From positions 34,679 through 98,678 of the forward strand of contig CAZZCB010000001.1 of the NCBI GenBank assembly GCA_964652835.1: DNA of 64,000 nucleotides, written 5' to 3'. The position numbers and the translations under genes were made by a program. Below the pieces are notes generated by a model. That model made no database searches. It was not told the origin of the DNA and worked only from the letters and a program-made list of their open reading frames with translations. Shown piece after piece: positions 63,552 to 64,000 of this stretch; within the stretch, counting starts at the first letter, position 1, and every line of letters starts with the position of its first letter. The stretch comes from JAUPTX01 sp964652835 (lineage in GTDB: Bacteria; Patescibacteriota; Minisyncoccia; Phycocordibacterales; CSBR16-119).

Positions 63552-63580
63552 AATATAGCATATTTATATATTTTTGTCAA
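63552..63580 (-). promoter_or_regulatory. Promoter of the 134-residue cassette gene
   Basis: TTGACA (63575-63580), 17-base spacer ending TGC, TATATT (63552-63557). Confidence 0.8.
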
Positions 63581-63595
63581 GCCTAAGATAAGGTA

Positions 63596-63639
63596 AATAA
63601 AAAGGCACGGCGGGCTTTGCCCGCCGTGCCTTTTTATTT
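63596..63639 (-). terminator. dgkA terminator
   Basis: AAATAAAAAGGCACGGCGGG and its complement around CTTTG; the stop codon of dgkA lies 6 bases upstream. Confidence 0.85.
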
Positions 63640-63644
63640 AAAAC

Positions 63645-64000
63645 CTATAAAACCATTAAAAATTTAGGTAAAAATATTATAAGTCCAATAATGCTTGCAG
63701 TTATTGATGCCAACAAAACTGCACCAGCGGCAACATCTTTTGTATATTTTGCATATTCGTGATATTCCGGAGAGGTTAGATCTATATCAAATTCAAAAGC
63801 TGTGTTCAGTGTCTCTGTTACCAAAACAAATCCAATAGATAAAACAACAAATAGCCATTCTGTTTGTGAAATGTTAAAAACAAACCCAAGCCAGACGACT
63901 ATGGCGCCAACTATTATTTGAACCCATGCATTGTGTGTTGTTTTTAAAAATACTCGTATTCCATTTCCCGCATGTTCAAAACTTTGAATTCTTTTTACAA
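63645..64000 (-). CDS. dgkA: Diacylglycerol/undecaprenol kinase, 5' end outside the window
   Basis: 118 codons are visible, ending with TAG at 63645-63647; the start lies beyond 64000. VKRIQSFEHAGNGIRVFLKT is the cytoplasmic N-terminal helix, VTETLNTAFEFDIDLTSPEY carries the ExxNTAxE catalytic motif, and YAKYTKDVAAGAVLLASITA the metal-binding Asp segment. Three transmembrane helices. In bacteria with this short Gram-positive-like form it phosphorylates undecaprenol for cell-wall synthesis. Its length to the window edge is already nearly a full family member. Confidence 0.9.
   Translation of the reverse strand, partial: VKRIQSFEHAGNGIRVFLKTTHNAWVQIIVGAIVVWLGFVFNISQTEWLFVVLSIGFVLVTETLNTAFEFDIDLTSPEYHEYAKYTKDVAAGAVLLASITASIIGLIIFLPKFLMVL

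Noticed and set aside
1..64000. CRISPR array
   Set aside because: No run of regularly spaced identical repeats with unique spacers was found; the period-7 arrays are far too short-period and degenerate.

Overview
The window looks like part of a Patescibacteria (Candidate Phyla Radiation) chromosome, most likely of the Paceibacteria/Parcubacteria type. The evidence is an AT-rich sequence using the standard code (TGA is a real stop), reduced forms of conserved proteins (short YebC, Jag without its N-terminal domain, short YidC, 48-residue L34), a relaxase-less VirB4/VirB6/PrgI apparatus, and many lineage-typical proteins with one membrane anchor. This assignment comes from reading gene content, not from a phylogeny.

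Layout. Positions 1-21.6 kb are almost entirely minus-strand and hold a type IV secretion-like gene set. In transcription order from the right these are a giant membrane-associated protein, UvrD/PcrA, RsmA, small secreted and calcium-motif proteins, a VirB6-like membrane protein, PrgI, two VirB4-type proteins, a coiled-coil protein, a secreted domain protein, a pilin-like protein with a C-terminal peptidase-like domain, and a peptidoglycan-binding protein cut by the window edge. Positions 21.7-37.4 kb hold a LysM-M23 peptidase, ComM, a DksA-like protein, tRNA-Val, PNPase, surface proteins, PilB, a probable 6S-like RNA, RuvB, a four-helix-bundle gene and YebC. Positions 37.4-46.9 kb are accessory: two cysteine-synthase-like paralogues lacking the PLP lysine, an SDR enzyme, regulators, a methyltransferase, RuvC and a lysozyme-fold protein. 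Positions 46.9-58.6 kb are the replication and core block: tyrS, PBP1A, an SMR protein, dciA-like, dnaN, dnaA, then rpmH-rnpA-yidD-yidC-jag, rny and HU. The right end has four tRNAs, yraN, a cluster of six parS-like sites, DnaA boxes beside a 28-bp palindrome, cca, two unknown small genes and a truncated dgkA.

Two gene classes are interleaved. AT-rich host genes often have a -10 box only 6-9 bases before ATG, implying leaderless or nearly leaderless mRNAs. Nine solitary GC-richer genes each have a C/A-rich leader without a Shine-Dalgarno sequence and their own hairpin terminator, and eight of the nine have a recognisable TTGACA-type promoter. Their products are mostly secreted, membrane-anchored or unrecognised, and one resembles an outer-membrane beta-barrel. 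The most unusual items are this cassette class, the two lysine-less PLP-fold paralogues, a three-copy two-hairpin element with compensatory changes between 38.1 and 40.2 kb, heptad-period DNA arrays (one pair inverted around the four-helix-bundle gene), the parS cluster and the 6S-like RNA. I saw no CRISPR array, transposase, integrase or rRNA gene.
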